This document shows positions 14,776 to 23,572 of a DNA stretch of 56,942 nt, one piece after another. Location: contig JAFXGO010000033.1 of the NCBI GenBank assembly GCA_017520185.1, positions 1-56,942 of the forward strand, written 5' to 3'. The stretch is from Elusimicrobiaceae bacterium (lineage in GTDB: Bacteria; Elusimicrobiota; Elusimicrobia; Elusimicrobiales; Elusimicrobiaceae). How positions within the stretch are numbered: the first letter of the stretch is position 1; each line of letters begins with the position of its first letter. The notes under the pieces were generated by a model. The model saw only the letters and a program-made list of their open reading frames with translations. It was not told the origin of the DNA and searched no databases. The translations under genes were made by a program, and so were the position numbers.

Positions 14776-15669
14776 TTAATCAATTAAACGGCAGGCGGCG
14801 TCTTTGTCTTGCGCAAGTTGTGCTTTCAGCGCATCTAAGCCGTCAAATTTGCTCTCAGAGCGGATTTTATCGTAAAAGAACACTTCCACTCTGTGGCCGT
14901 AAATAGAACGCTTAAAATCCAACAAATGCACTTCAACCAAAGGAATAATAGAATCAATGGGATTGACTGTCGGGCGGAAACCGATATTGCAAATACCGCG
15001 ATAAAAGTTTTTTCCCACACGCACTTTGACGGCAAACACCCCCAACGGCAGCAGTTTATAAAAATTAATGTCTAGGTTAATTGTCGGAAATCCGATTTTT
15101 CGGCCCAATTTTTTACCTTCTATCACACGTCCTTCAAGGCTATATGGCCTTCCCAAAAGGGCATTAGCGGTTTTAATATCGCCTTGCGCCAGAGTTTTCC
15201 GAATAAGAGAAGAAGAAATTTTACTTCCTTTTTCGCCGTTATAAAAGGGCATAATTTCACAGGGAATCCCCAGCTGAGCACATTTACTTTTTAAAAATTC
15301 ATCATTTCCCTGTCTGTTCTTGCCGAAAGAAAAATCGGGTCCTGCCAAAATGGCTCCGCAATTATATTTTTCAAGCAATACTTTTTTGAAAAATTTTTCT
15401 GCCGTATATTCGCGGTACATTTGAAAATTCAGTTCATCTATTTTGCAAGATAGATGTTTTCTCAGTAGAGCTTTTTTTTCAGGAGGAGTAGAAAGTACCG
15501 TCATGGCAGGCTGTTCAGAGAGTAAACTTTTAGGCGGATAAGGAAAATACAAAACGTGAGCCTTCATTTGATGTTGTACAGAAAGTTGCTCCAATTTGGC
15601 AAACAGGGCCTTGTGCCCCAAGTGCACTCCGTCAAATGTACCGATAGTAATAAGTTTTTTACGCGTCAT
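14776..15669 (-). CDS. ribF: Bifunctional riboflavin kinase / FAD synthetase
   Basis: Makes FMN and then FAD from riboflavin. The 297-residue length is normal. The N-terminal adenylyltransferase domain opens with TIGTFDGVHLGHKALF, the nucleotidyltransferase signature including the HxGH-type site, and continues through DFSFGKNRQG. The C-terminal riboflavin kinase domain starts around 180 with GRPYSLEGRVIEGKKLGRKIGFPTINL in outline, including the conserved GFPT. The ATG overlaps the truB stop by 4 bases. It is the last gene of the rbfA operon, a very common bacterial order. Confidence 0.96.
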   Translation of the reverse strand: MTRKKLITIGTFDGVHLGHKALFAKLEQLSVQHQMKAHVLYFPYPPKSLLSEQPAMTVLSTPPEKKALLRKHLSCKIDELNFQMYREYTAEKFFKKVLLEKYNCGAILAGPDFSFGKNRQGNDEFLKSKCAQLGIPCEIMPFYNGEKGSKISSSLIRKTLAQGDIKTANALLGRPYSLEGRVIEGKKLGRKIGFPTINLDINFYKLLPLGVFAVKVRVGKNFYRGICNIGFRPTVNPIDSIIPLVEVHLLDFKRSIYGHRVEVFFYDKIRSESKFDGLDALKAQLAQDKDAACRLID

Positions 15670-16367
15670 AAAATAGGCTCCTGTAGCAATTTTACTATTT
15701 CTTCACGCGGTGTGGTTTTTAGTTTGGCTCCGTCAAAAGATTTTTCTACGATGAAATTCCCAATACTCAAACGTCTTAAGGCTGTCAAATGTCCCGTAGT
15801 GCCCAATGCACGCGCCAACATTAGCCCCAAAGAGCGTACATAGGTGCCGCAAGAACAATGTAGTGTAAAAGTAATTTTATCTCTGCCGTTAAAAGAAATA
15901 TCTTTCCATTCAAAAATTTCAATGGTGTTAAAGCGGTCTTGTACAGGGGTGCCTTCGCGTGCCAAATCATACATTTTGCGCCCGTTGATTTTTTTGGCAC
16001 TGACGGGGGGGATTTGTTGGCGTATTGTCCCCGTTAAAGTTTGCGCGGCGGATTGGATTTGCTCTAAAGTAAGAGGGGGGACCGGCTCTGTGTGCAACAC
16101 CGTTCCTTGCGCGTCCCAACTGTCGGTTTCTACTCCGAGTGTTAGCTCGGCGCGATATACTTTGGGAAGTTTTAAAAATTTCTCTTGCAGGCGCGTGGCG
16201 GAGCGTTCCACCAGTAAAATTAAAAGACCCGTTGCCATAGGGTCTAAGGTACCGCTATGACCAATGCACTTGGTACGCAAGACGCGCCGCGCAATGGCCA
16301 CCACATCATTAGAGGTGAAATCTTGGGGTTTATCTATCAGCAAAAGTCCGCTTGGATTAGTGAGCAT
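15666..16367 (-). CDS. truB: tRNA pseudouridine(55) synthase
   Basis: Forms pseudouridine 55 in the T loop of tRNAs. From the ATG at 16367 it is 233 residues, a short TruB without the long C-terminal PUA region. Motifs: LLLIDKPQDFTSNDVV near the start, GHSGTLDPMATGLL with the catalytic Asp, and YRAELTLGVETDSWDAQG. I prefer ATG 16367 over a TTG 21 bases earlier because MLTNPSGLLLIDKP matches the family start. It overlaps the nrnA stop by 11 bases and the ribF start by 4. Confidence 0.95.
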   Translation of the reverse strand: MLTNPSGLLLIDKPQDFTSNDVVAIARRVLRTKCIGHSGTLDPMATGLLILLVERSATRLQEKFLKLPKVYRAELTLGVETDSWDAQGTVLHTEPVPPLTLEQIQSAAQTLTGTIRQQIPPVSAKKINGRKMYDLAREGTPVQDRFNTIEIFEWKDISFNGRDKITFTLHCSCGTYVRSLGLMLARALGTTGHLTALRRLSIGNFIVEKSFDGAKLKTTPREEIVKLLQEPIL

Positions 16368-17346
16368 TGGACAAGGCTTCTTTGACAACGCTGGCCAATT
16401 CTTCGGCTACGATTTGCACCGGTTTTCCGCTGACTTTAAATCCGGCCGCACGTGCATGCCCACCGCCACCGAAATGCTGAGCAATGGCGCTGACGTCTAT
16501 TTGATTGCGGGACCGTAAATTGACAGATACTTTATCCGGTTCTTGCTTAAGCAAAGCAGATACCTCTACACCCGGAATCATGGTGGGTTGGCTGACGATG
16601 CCTTGCGTTTGAGACGGAACGGCATTAAATAATTCAAAATCACTTTGGGCCAAAATGATTTGGCTATATTTATTTTGAAAAAGCAGTTGCATTTTTTCCA
16701 AGGCGCGTCCCAGCAGTTTCAGTTCTGTATAGGATTTTGTAAAGTAAATGACTTGGTTAATTTTATTTACATCAGCACCCAAAGCGACCAACGCAGAGGC
16801 CACGCGTAAGGCTTCGGCAGTGGTATTGGTGTGCAAAAAGCGGCCCGTATCGGTGACAACACCGGTATAAAGGCAGGTGGCCTCGTCCGTCGTAGGCAAA
16901 AGGCCGTCTTCATTGGCTTCAAAAAGTTGAAAAATAATTTCCGCCGTAGAAGAAGCAGTAGAATCAATGTGGTTGAGGTCGCCATAAGCATCGCTGACTA
17001 AATGATGGTCAATATTAATAAGCGTTTTTGCGTTTTGCAACACACATTCTAAATCCCCACCGCGTTGACGGTCCGAACATTCTAATAAAATAACGGTATC
17101 AAACTGCGGTTTGGGGGGGAGTTCATTGACGTGAATTTTAGAAAGACCGGGTAAAAAGAGTAAATCTTTTCCTATCGCAGGGGAGGCATACGCATAGGCT
17201 TCTTTGCCCAAGCGCTCAAGCAAGGAACACACCGCTAAGGTGCAACCTAAGGAATCTCCGTCCGGGTTTAAATGTCCCGCGACAAAGAAACTTTGGCCTT
17301 TTTCAATGGCCTGCCAAACCTGCTGAAAGGAATCGTATTTATTCAT
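16357..17346 (-). CDS. nrnA: DHH phosphoesterase, NrnA-type oligoribonuclease / pAp phosphatase
   Basis: A 329-residue DHH/DHHA1 enzyme that degrades nanoRNAs and dephosphorylates 3'-phosphoadenosine 5'-phosphate in characterised homologues. Metal-site motifs are HLNPDGDSLG near residue 25, NIDHHLVSD near 110 and DTGRF near 165. The DHHA1 substrate motif HFGGGGHARAAGF lies near the C-terminus. The ATG at 17346 overlaps the rbfA stop by 8 bases; a longer reading upstream lies inside rbfA and is unlikely. nrnA between rbfA and truB is a frequent arrangement. Confidence 0.94.
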   Translation of the reverse strand: MNKYDSFQQVWQAIEKGQSFFVAGHLNPDGDSLGCTLAVCSLLERLGKEAYAYASPAIGKDLLFLPGLSKIHVNELPPKPQFDTVILLECSDRQRGGDLECVLQNAKTLINIDHHLVSDAYGDLNHIDSTASSTAEIIFQLFEANEDGLLPTTDEATCLYTGVVTDTGRFLHTNTTAEALRVASALVALGADVNKINQVIYFTKSYTELKLLGRALEKMQLLFQNKYSQIILAQSDFELFNAVPSQTQGIVSQPTMIPGVEVSALLKQEPDKVSVNLRSRNQIDVSAIAQHFGGGGHARAAGFKVSGKPVQIVAEELASVVKEALSNAH

Positions 17347-17701
17347 GGTCTTGTTCTTTTTCTTTTTCAATGACTTTGAAAATGCTTTCCACACGGCTGG
17401 CCTGCTCAGGCGTATTGTCATACTCAAAGCTGAAAGACGGGATACGTTTCAAATGCAGGCGATGGCGCAATAAAGCACCGATTTCTTTGCGCAATAGCGA
17501 AAGTTGTTCTTCGGTTCTTTTCTTGTCTTCGGGGCTTCCAAAGACGGAAAAATACACCTTTGCGGTGGTTAAATCTTTAGAGACATGGACAGCCGTAATC
17601 GTCACAAATCCGCCAAAACTACCCGCCGCCGTCATCTTGGTGATGATGGTGTTAATTTCCTGCAAGAAAAGGGTTTCTAAACGTTTAATTCTATCGATCA
17701 T
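17339..17701 (-). CDS. rbfA: Ribosome-binding factor A
   Basis: A 30S maturation factor acting on 16S rRNA helix 1. The 120-residue length and the single KH-like fold are typical. It shows the N-terminal IKRLETLFLQEINTII pattern, the ITAVHVSKDLTTAKVYFSVFG core with the conserved SxDL..A.VY strand, and the LRHRLHLKRIPSFSFEYD strand with conserved R-P-x-L/F. It is the first gene of the rbfA-nrnA-truB-ribF operon. In most bacteria infB directly precedes it; here a pilin gene on the other strand lies between. Confidence 0.94.
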   Translation of the reverse strand: MIDRIKRLETLFLQEINTIITKMTAAGSFGGFVTITAVHVSKDLTTAKVYFSVFGSPEDKKRTEEQLSLLRKEIGALLRHRLHLKRIPSFSFEYDNTPEQASRVESIFKVIEKEKEQDHE

Positions 17702-17857
17702 AGTTCTATTATAGCATTTTAGGTCAAACGCTTTGATTATTTTGACAATGCAGAAAAAGAAAGCAAACTATGAACAATAAAAGAAAAATTTGACTCTTAT
17801 ATTTTTTTAAATTAAACTTTAAATGTTGCTAAAAATTAACAAATAAGGATATAAACT

Positions 17858-18340
17858 ATGAAAAATACATATAAACGTAATGTCAGCGGTTTTACGCTGA
17901 TTGAGTTGTTGGTAGTGGTACTGATTATCGGTATTCTTTCTGCGGTGGCTTTGCCTCAGTATCAAAAAACGGTACTTAAAAGCCGCACTGCTGAAGCGTG
18001 GGCTAATTTGAACGCTTTGCTTAAGTCAGGCCAAGTGTTTTGTTTGGAAAATCCGGATGTTCATACCTCTCTGATTATAGGTGATCATTCCGTCATTAAG
18101 GTGGAAAATTCCAAATATTTTAGTTATGATGCAAGTGTAGATTGTTCTCCTTCGGACGGTGAGAATGTGGTAAGACTATATGCCGAGTATCAAGGAAACA
18201 AAGATATCACCTTATCCATTAATGACAAAGGTATCAGATCGTGCAAAGGAGCAGATTGTGGTGAAATAGGCTTTACTGAAGCAGGATCAGGCACAGTGTG
18301 TGCTTGTGGCGGTAGTGAAACTTGCTACTACATAAACTAA
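17858..18340 (+). CDS. Type IV pilin-like protein (solitary pseudopilin)
   Basis: A 160-residue prepilin-type protein. The basic leader ends at Gly, followed by FTLIELLVVVLIIGILSA with Glu5, then ALPQYQKTVLKSR. The mature domain is small and Cys-rich, with C-terminal pairs suited to disulfides. It has an AAGGAT ribosome binding site and a possible promoter TTGACT - 17 - TAAACT just upstream. The gene interrupts the conserved infB-rbfA order and points against it. Its N-terminal ~70 bases are nearly identical to those of the pilin at 39457, while the rest is unrelated. Confidence 0.9.
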   Translation: MKNTYKRNVSGFTLIELLVVVLIIGILSAVALPQYQKTVLKSRTAEAWANLNALLKSGQVFCLENPDVHTSLIIGDHSVIKVENSKYFSYDASVDCSPSDGENVVRLYAEYQGNKDITLSINDKGIRSCKGADCGEIGFTEAGSGTVCACGGSETCYYIN

Positions 18341-18354
18341 GTGAAATAAGTTTC

Positions 18355-18383
18355 AAAAAACCCCCGCAAAAGCGGGGGTTTTA
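18355..18383. terminator. Bidirectional terminator between the pilin and infB
   Basis: CCCCCGC / GCGGGGG stem with an AAAA loop, A-run on the left and T-run on the right. It serves the convergent pilin (+) and infB (-) transcripts. Confidence 0.93.
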
Positions 18384-18399
18384 ATTGGTCTATCAAAAC

Positions 18400-20574
18400 T
18401 TACATTTTGATGCGGCGGGTAATATTTTCGTGTTTGATACATTCAATGACGTCGCCTTCTTTGACCCCTTTGAATCCTTCCACCAAAATACCGCATTCAA
18501 AGCCTTTTTCCACTTCTTTTACGTCGTCTTTGAAGCGTTTGAGACCGCCGATTTTTCCTTTGCCTACCACTTCTGCTCCACGCAATACTTTTACTTCTGC
18601 TCCACGCACCATTTTACCGGCATCTACCAAAGAGCCGGAAATAATGCCGGAACTTAAGCGCATGACCATTTTAATCGTGGCACTGCCCAAAGATACTTCC
18701 ACCACGTCAGGCTCTAACAAGCCTTCCATAGCGGCTTTAATATCTTCCAACAGTTCAAAGATAATGGTATATTTGCGGATTTCAATGCTTTCGCGTTCGG
18801 CCTCGTTTTGGGCTTTGTTTTCCACATCTACGTGGAAGCAAATAACTACGGCATTGCTGGCTTTAGCCAGCAAAATGTCAGACTCATTTACATTGCCGGG
18901 GGCGGAGAGGATAATGTCTAACTCCACTTCGTCGGACGGAATGCGCAAGAGGGCATCTTTAATGGCTTCAATGGAGCCTTGCACGTCTGCTTTGAGTACA
19001 ATGGGCAAACGCTTGACGGTGCTTTCGCCGTTTTCGTCTTTAGCCAAGTTCATCAAAGATACTTGTTTGCTGCGGCGGGCATTGACGTCTTCTTTCTGCG
19101 CCAATTTGCGTTTTTCGGCGGCATAGCGGGCATCTTTTTCACTTTCCATGATATAAAGAGTATCACCCACTTGCGGAGGCTCGCCGCTGATACCCAAAAT
19201 TTCTGCCGGCACGCTGGGGCCGATTTTTTGGTAGCGTTGGCTATTTTCGTCAATCAAAGCGCGGATACGGCCGTAGCTGGTGCCTACGATAAACGGATCT
19301 CCTACTTTCATAGTACCTTTTTGCACGAGTACGGTGGCCACAACACCACGTTTATTGTCGCGTTTGGATTCCAAAATAACACCCACACCCAAACGGTCCG
19401 GATTGGCCTTGAGTTCCATCATCTCAGCCTGTAAGGAAATCATTTCCAAGAGTTTATCAATATTAATTCTTTTCTTGGCGGAAATTTCTACGAAAATGGT
19501 AGAGCCTTGCCATTCTTCCGGCACAAGTCCGCGAGCGGCTAAATCTTGCTTTACGCGGTCAACATTGGCTCCGGGCAAGTCGATTTTATTGACAGCCACG
19601 ATAATGGGTGCTCCGGCTGCTTTGGCATGCTCCATAGCTTCAATGGTCTGGGGCATAATACCGTCGGTGGCGGATACTACCAAGACTACAATATCGGTAG
19701 CTTGTGCACCGCGCGCACGCATGGCGGTAAATGCTTCGTGACCCGGAGTATCCAAGAAAGTCAACTCTCCGTTAGCAGTACGCACACGGTATGCGCCGAT
19801 GTGCTGGGTAATGGCACCGGCTTCACCAGCCACTACATTGGAGCTTCTGATAGCATCTAACAAAGAGGTTTTGCCATGATCTACGTGCCCCATGATGGTG
19901 ATGACGGCACTGCGCGGCTTTAGGCTGGCAGGGTCGTCTTGGGCTTGCATGATGTTAATGGTGTCTTCGTCCAATTCTGCAGCTGCTTCTTCGATGGTAT
20001 ATCCACATTCGGCGCAGATTAGTTCCACCATATCTTTTTCCAGACGTTGATTAATGGTAGCAAAGACACCCAACGTCATGAGTTTTTTTATGAAATCATT
20101 GATTTTGAAATTCATCTTTTCCGCTAAATCTTTCACCGTTTCCGTACCAATCAAACGTACAGTTTTGCCCTGCGGTTTGGGTGCTTCTTGCACTTTCGGC
20201 GCAGGTTGGTGTTTTTGCGGTTGGGGCTGCGGTTTGGGCGTCTCTTGCACCTTCGGCGCGGGGGTCGGCTGCGGTGCAGGTTGAGACTGTTGCGGTTTGG
20301 GGGCAGCAACCGTCACCGGATCAGGGCGCGGTACTTTAATGTCCGGCAACTGCGGTTTAGGCGTTTGCTCTACCGTTTTTTCCTCTAGCACCTCCACTTT
20401 TTTGGCAGGGGCTTTTTTGACGGCCGGTTTTTTGGCGGTCGTTTTTTTAGCGGCCGGTTTCTTTTCCGTTGTTTCCGCTTTTTTAGCCGCTACCTTTTTA
20501 GCGGTGGCTTTTTTGGCAGCCGGTTTTTTCTTTTCTTCGGAGGAGTCAGTATTAGTTGTTTTCTTGGTTGTCAT
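18400..20574 (-). CDS. infB: Translation initiation factor IF-2
   Basis: The GTPase that brings fMet-tRNA to the 30S subunit, 724 residues. A low-complexity Lys/Ala/Pro-rich N-terminal region covers about 1-137, with tandem AKK and PKPQ units. An IF2-N type helical domain (about 140-190) follows. The G domain starts with GHVDHGKT (229-236), then DTPGHE and NKID. The C-terminal beta-barrel and IF2 C2 domain are complete. The ATG overlaps the nusA stop by 23 bases. It is the last gene of rimP-nusA-infB. Confidence 0.97.
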   Translation of the reverse strand: MTTKKTTNTDSSEEKKKPAAKKATAKKVAAKKAETTEKKPAAKKTTAKKPAVKKAPAKKVEVLEEKTVEQTPKPQLPDIKVPRPDPVTVAAPKPQQSQPAPQPTPAPKVQETPKPQPQPQKHQPAPKVQEAPKPQGKTVRLIGTETVKDLAEKMNFKINDFIKKLMTLGVFATINQRLEKDMVELICAECGYTIEEAAAELDEDTINIMQAQDDPASLKPRSAVITIMGHVDHGKTSLLDAIRSSNVVAGEAGAITQHIGAYRVRTANGELTFLDTPGHEAFTAMRARGAQATDIVVLVVSATDGIMPQTIEAMEHAKAAGAPIIVAVNKIDLPGANVDRVKQDLAARGLVPEEWQGSTIFVEISAKKRINIDKLLEMISLQAEMMELKANPDRLGVGVILESKRDNKRGVVATVLVQKGTMKVGDPFIVGTSYGRIRALIDENSQRYQKIGPSVPAEILGISGEPPQVGDTLYIMESEKDARYAAEKRKLAQKEDVNARRSKQVSLMNLAKDENGESTVKRLPIVLKADVQGSIEAIKDALLRIPSDEVELDIILSAPGNVNESDILLAKASNAVVICFHVDVENKAQNEAERESIEIRKYTIIFELLEDIKAAMEGLLEPDVVEVSLGSATIKMVMRLSSGIISGSLVDAGKMVRGAEVKVLRGAEVVGKGKIGGLKRFKDDVKEVEKGFECGILVEGFKGVKEGDVIECIKHENITRRIKM

Positions 20575-21916
20575 CGGCTACCTCTTGTTCTAAATACTTT
20601 TTGGCGCTTTCAATAATTTTCGCGGCTGTTTTTTCACCAATACCTTGCAAACCGGCCAAATGTTCCGGCTCTACGGCAGCAATGGCTTCAGCAGATGTAT
20701 ATCCGGCTTTTTGCAAGATTTCGGCGGTTTTGGGGCCGATACCTTCAATACCGGCAATGATATCTTGCGTTGCGGCAGCGGCTTCTTCTGCTTCTTTGGC
20801 TTTTTGGCTTTCGCTCTTTACCTCCAGGTTCCAACCGGTTAAGCGAGAGGCTAATTTAATGTTTTGCCAATCTTTACCGATAGCGATGGCCAATTGATCA
20901 TCAGGTACGATGACTAAAGCCTTCTTTTCGCTCATGCTCACGATTTTGACAAAATTAACTTTGGCCGGGGCAATGGCATTGGCAATGACGGTAGAGATTT
21001 CGTCGGAATAGTTGATTAAATCAATGCGTTCACCGGAAAGTTCGTTCATAACGGCACGAATGCGAATGCCGCGCATACCCACGCAGGTACCAATCGGGTC
21101 AATTTTGTGGTCAATGCTGGAAACCATTACTTTTGCGCGGAAACCGGGGTCACGTTCAATACCTTTGATTTCTACGATGCCTTCGCTGATTTCTGGCACT
21201 TCCACTTTAAAGAGTTCTTCCATGAATTTCCCATTGGCACGAGACAAAATAACATAGGGTCCACGTTGTCCTTTATCCATTTTGAATGCGGCGGATTTGT
21301 AGCGGGAAAGTACCGGATCATCACCGATATTGGCTAAGTCAGTTTGGTTAAGTACTTTGGCGATAACGGCTTTAACGCGGGAACCGTTGGTATAGCGTTC
21401 TCTTTTGATTTGTTCGCAATAGGGCAAGATGGCTTCTACTTTGCCTAAGTCTACGATTAAATCTCTGTCAGAGAAACGACGAACAGAACCGGTGATGACT
21501 TCACCTTCGCGAGGTTTAAATTCTTTGTAAAAGTTTTCACGTTCAATACCGCGTACTTTTTGAATAAGCACTTGTTTGGCAATTTGAGCAGCAATACGGG
21601 AGAAGTCTTCCACGTCTTGAGTCAAGGTGACTACATCGCCCACTTGGGGGTTTTTTAAATGGGCTTTGGCCGATTCAACATCAATTTCATTTTCCGGATT
21701 AGTGACAATTTCTACCACGTTTAAGGTTTGGTATGCCTGAATGCTGCCGGTGAGTACGTCAATCTTTGCACTGATTTGGGCGGTTTTTCCCAAGTTTTTG
21801 CGTAAAGCAGATACCAAAGCGTCTTCAATGGTTTTTAAAATATCTTCTCTTTTAATATTTTTTTCTCTTTCTAATCCTTCCAAAGCTAAAATTAAATCTT
21901 TTGCATTTCCTTCCAT
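20552..21916 (-). CDS. nusA: Transcription termination/antitermination factor NusA
   Basis: A 454-residue NusA: N-terminal RNA polymerase-binding domain (1-~125), S1 domain (GEVITGSVRRFSDRDLIVDLG), two KH domains (with DPIGTCVGMRGIRI and AIGKDWQNIKLASRLTGW), and a C-terminal helix-hairpin-helix unit (about 385-440, with IEGIGPKTAEILQKAGY). The C-terminal HhH repeat is reminiscent of the acidic repeats of longer NusA proteins. A good AAGGAG site lies 9-10 bases before the ATG. It is second in the rimP-nusA-infB operon. Confidence 0.96.
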   Translation of the reverse strand: MEGNAKDLILALEGLEREKNIKREDILKTIEDALVSALRKNLGKTAQISAKIDVLTGSIQAYQTLNVVEIVTNPENEIDVESAKAHLKNPQVGDVVTLTQDVEDFSRIAAQIAKQVLIQKVRGIERENFYKEFKPREGEVITGSVRRFSDRDLIVDLGKVEAILPYCEQIKRERYTNGSRVKAVIAKVLNQTDLANIGDDPVLSRYKSAAFKMDKGQRGPYVILSRANGKFMEELFKVEVPEISEGIVEIKGIERDPGFRAKVMVSSIDHKIDPIGTCVGMRGIRIRAVMNELSGERIDLINYSDEISTVIANAIAPAKVNFVKIVSMSEKKALVIVPDDQLAIAIGKDWQNIKLASRLTGWNLEVKSESQKAKEAEEAAAATQDIIAGIEGIGPKTAEILQKAGYTSAEAIAAVEPEHLAGLQGIGEKTAAKIIESAKKYLEQEVADDNQENN

Positions 21917-21964
21917 TTTGTTTTTTCTCCTTATATATAGTTATGCCCTTAAGGGCGGTGTTTG

Positions 21965-22426
21965 TTAAAATTCAAGTACGGGGTCTAAGTTAGCTTTTTT
22001 AATATTGTCGTACTTAAAGTTAAATTGATTGGTGCTGTCATCTGTTAAGAGAAAGCCTTCTTCATCAGCAAAAGCAATGGTGCCGGTGAAAAAGCCACGT
22101 CCTTCAAGGGGGTTTTTAAGCACGATGCGTACGCGCTCATTGATAAACCGCTTGAAGTGAGCCGGTTTTTTAAGTGCGCGTTTTACGCCCGGAGAGGAAA
22201 CCTCCAAAATATAAGCCCCTTCAATAAGGCTTTCCATTTCCAAAATACTGTCTATTTTGTTGGTAAGCACAGAGCAATCCTCTAACGTAATACCGCCCTG
22301 TTTATCTACAAAAAACTGCAAGAGTTTTTTGCGGCCTTGGTTTTGAATCACCAAATCTACCAATTCTACGTTTTGTCCTTCCAACGCAGTGGCTATGGTT
22401 TGTTCTATCGTTTTGATGTCTTTCAT
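21965..22426 (-). CDS. rimP: Ribosome maturation factor RimP
   Basis: A 30S biogenesis factor, 153 residues, in the usual two-domain form. The N-terminal alpha/beta domain contains LQFFVDKQGGITLEDCS and the conserved YILEVSSPGVKRAL motif. The C-terminal Sm-like domain has a GRGFFTGTIAFADEEGF segment. It is the first gene of rimP-nusA-infB and is preceded by an unusual terminator-like hairpin in the leader. Confidence 0.95.
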   Translation of the reverse strand: MKDIKTIEQTIATALEGQNVELVDLVIQNQGRKKLLQFFVDKQGGITLEDCSVLTNKIDSILEMESLIEGAYILEVSSPGVKRALKKPAHFKRFINERVRIVLKNPLEGRGFFTGTIAFADEEGFLLTDDSTNQFNFKYDNIKKANLDPVLEF

Positions 22427-22448
22427 CTTGTCGCACCTGCCTGATTAT

Positions 22449-22479
22449 GTAAAAAGCGACTTGTTTCCAAGTCGCTTTT
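22449..22479 (-). promoter_or_regulatory. Attenuator-like hairpin in the rimP-nusA-infB leader
   Basis: On the minus strand: AAAAGCGACTTG, a 4-base loop, CAAGTCGCTTTT and one further T. A perfect 12-bp stem with a T-run lies between the promoter (22520-22491) and the rimP start. It has the form of an intrinsic terminator placed about 5 bases after the predicted start of transcription and 23 bases before the gene. Regulation by attenuation is inference. Confidence 0.6.
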
Positions 22480-22490
22480 GCTGATAACTT

Positions 22491-22520
22491 ATCTTATCAT
22501 TATATAAGGTGTGATGTCAA
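22491..22520 (-). promoter_or_regulatory. Promoter of rimP-nusA-infB
   Basis: Minus strand TTGACA (22520-22515), an 18-base spacer and TAAGAT (22496-22491) preceded by TGA, an extended -10. The start is predicted near 22484. Confidence 0.65.
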
Positions 22521-22544
22521 ATTCAATATAATCAGTTTTTTGGG

Positions 22545-22573
22545 TTGAAAGGGGGGAATGGAAGGCGTAATAT
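22545..22573 (+). promoter_or_regulatory. Promoter of the outer-membrane protein gene at 22617
   Basis: TTGAAA (22545-22550), a 17-base G-rich spacer and TAATAT (22568-22573). It lies back to back with the rimP promoter. Confidence 0.6.
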
Positions 22574-22616
22574 AAAGGTGTAGTTTATATATTACCTAGC
22601 AACAAAGGGGGAAAAC

Positions 22617-23417
22617 ATGAAGAGGGGTATTACAGTAGTGACTGCGCTGGTATTATTAGCCGGCGTTTGTGTGGCGCAAACCACATCTAATCCTGCGAAA
22701 GAACGTATTATCAAAACGGATACGACTACGGTGTATGATGTGTCTACCACCAATAAAAGAGGTACCACCGAATATGGCATAGTGGAGCAAACGCAGACTA
22801 CGCCTAAAGGGGGGACTCGCCTAGTCAGTCAAATGGAATATAGTGATTTCACTCCCAGCAAAATGGCTGTAGCCAATGCTAAAAAAGGTGAAATCTCTTT
22901 GGGCTTTGGCATGAGCCAATCCTATAGCAAAGACAAACACGGCACCCATTTTGCCGATTTGGGAATGGGTGGCAACGCGCAGATTTTGTTCCGTACCAGC
23001 GAACGTTTGTCCTTAGGTTTGGATTATATGCTTTTGATGCCGCATGATAATAAAGGGAAAGACTACTCTTATGAAAAACTTCGTTTAAACGGAGTTGCTT
23101 TTGCCGGTAAATTTACCTTTAATCCGTTGGATCGGTTAAATTTCTATGTTCCGATGGGTGTCGGTATGGCGCAAGTACGCTTGAAAGGTTATGGTGATCG
23201 GGGCGGTGTCTATACCTCTGAAAGCCGCGACAAGTGGGGTTTGGATATGTTTGCCGGTTTGGGTATGCAATATAACTTGAGCGAAACAACTTTCTTAGGA
23301 TTGGAATATCGTTATGTGGTGGCATTTGTCAACTCTGATGAATTGAACCGCTACTACGGCAAGGGACATTATTTGCAATTTCATAATGCTTTCCTGCGCT
23401 TAGGTATGAGATTCTAA
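22617..23417 (+). CDS. Outer-membrane beta-barrel protein
   Basis: A 266-residue protein with a signal peptide ending VCVAQ and a barrel-type body from about residue 95: amphipathic strands of alternating aromatic and polar residues (GEISLGFGMSQSY, LSLGLDYMLLMP, TFLGLEYRYVVAF) and a terminal aromatic RLGMRF, the usual signal for BAM-mediated insertion. About 70 residues at the N-terminus form a periplasmic or linker segment rich in Thr. It resembles OmpW/OmpA-like small barrels, but the subfamily is not clear. A strong AGGGGG site lies 5 bases before the ATG. Confidence 0.75.
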   Translation: MKRGITVVTALVLLAGVCVAQTTSNPAKERIIKTDTTTVYDVSTTNKRGTTEYGIVEQTQTTPKGGTRLVSQMEYSDFTPSKMAVANAKKGEISLGFGMSQSYSKDKHGTHFADLGMGGNAQILFRTSERLSLGLDYMLLMPHDNKGKDYSYEKLRLNGVAFAGKFTFNPLDRLNFYVPMGVGMAQVRLKGYGDRGGVYTSESRDKWGLDMFAGLGMQYNLSETTFLGLEYRYVVAFVNSDELNRYYGKGHYLQFHNAFLRLGMRF

Positions 23418-23441
23418 GTTTAGGTATTTTCCCAAAACATA

Positions 23442-23469
23442 GCACCCCGCCAAAAGCGGGGTGTTTTTT
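23442..23469 (+). terminator. Terminator of the first outer-membrane barrel gene
   Basis: CACCCCGC / GCGGGGTG stem with a CAAAA-like loop and a run of T. Confidence 0.93.
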
Positions 23470-23572
23470 GTGTAGAAAAAATATTAATTTGATATCTATA
23501 CAATTTGCATTATTTATATTTTTAAAAAAGATTATATAAATAAACCTCTTTGCTTTTATAAAATAACCCCGT

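Noticed and set aside
18407-19126. Plus-strand frame of 239 codons opposite infB
   Set aside because: Mirror frame of a highly expressed GTPase gene; no ribosome binding site or family motif.
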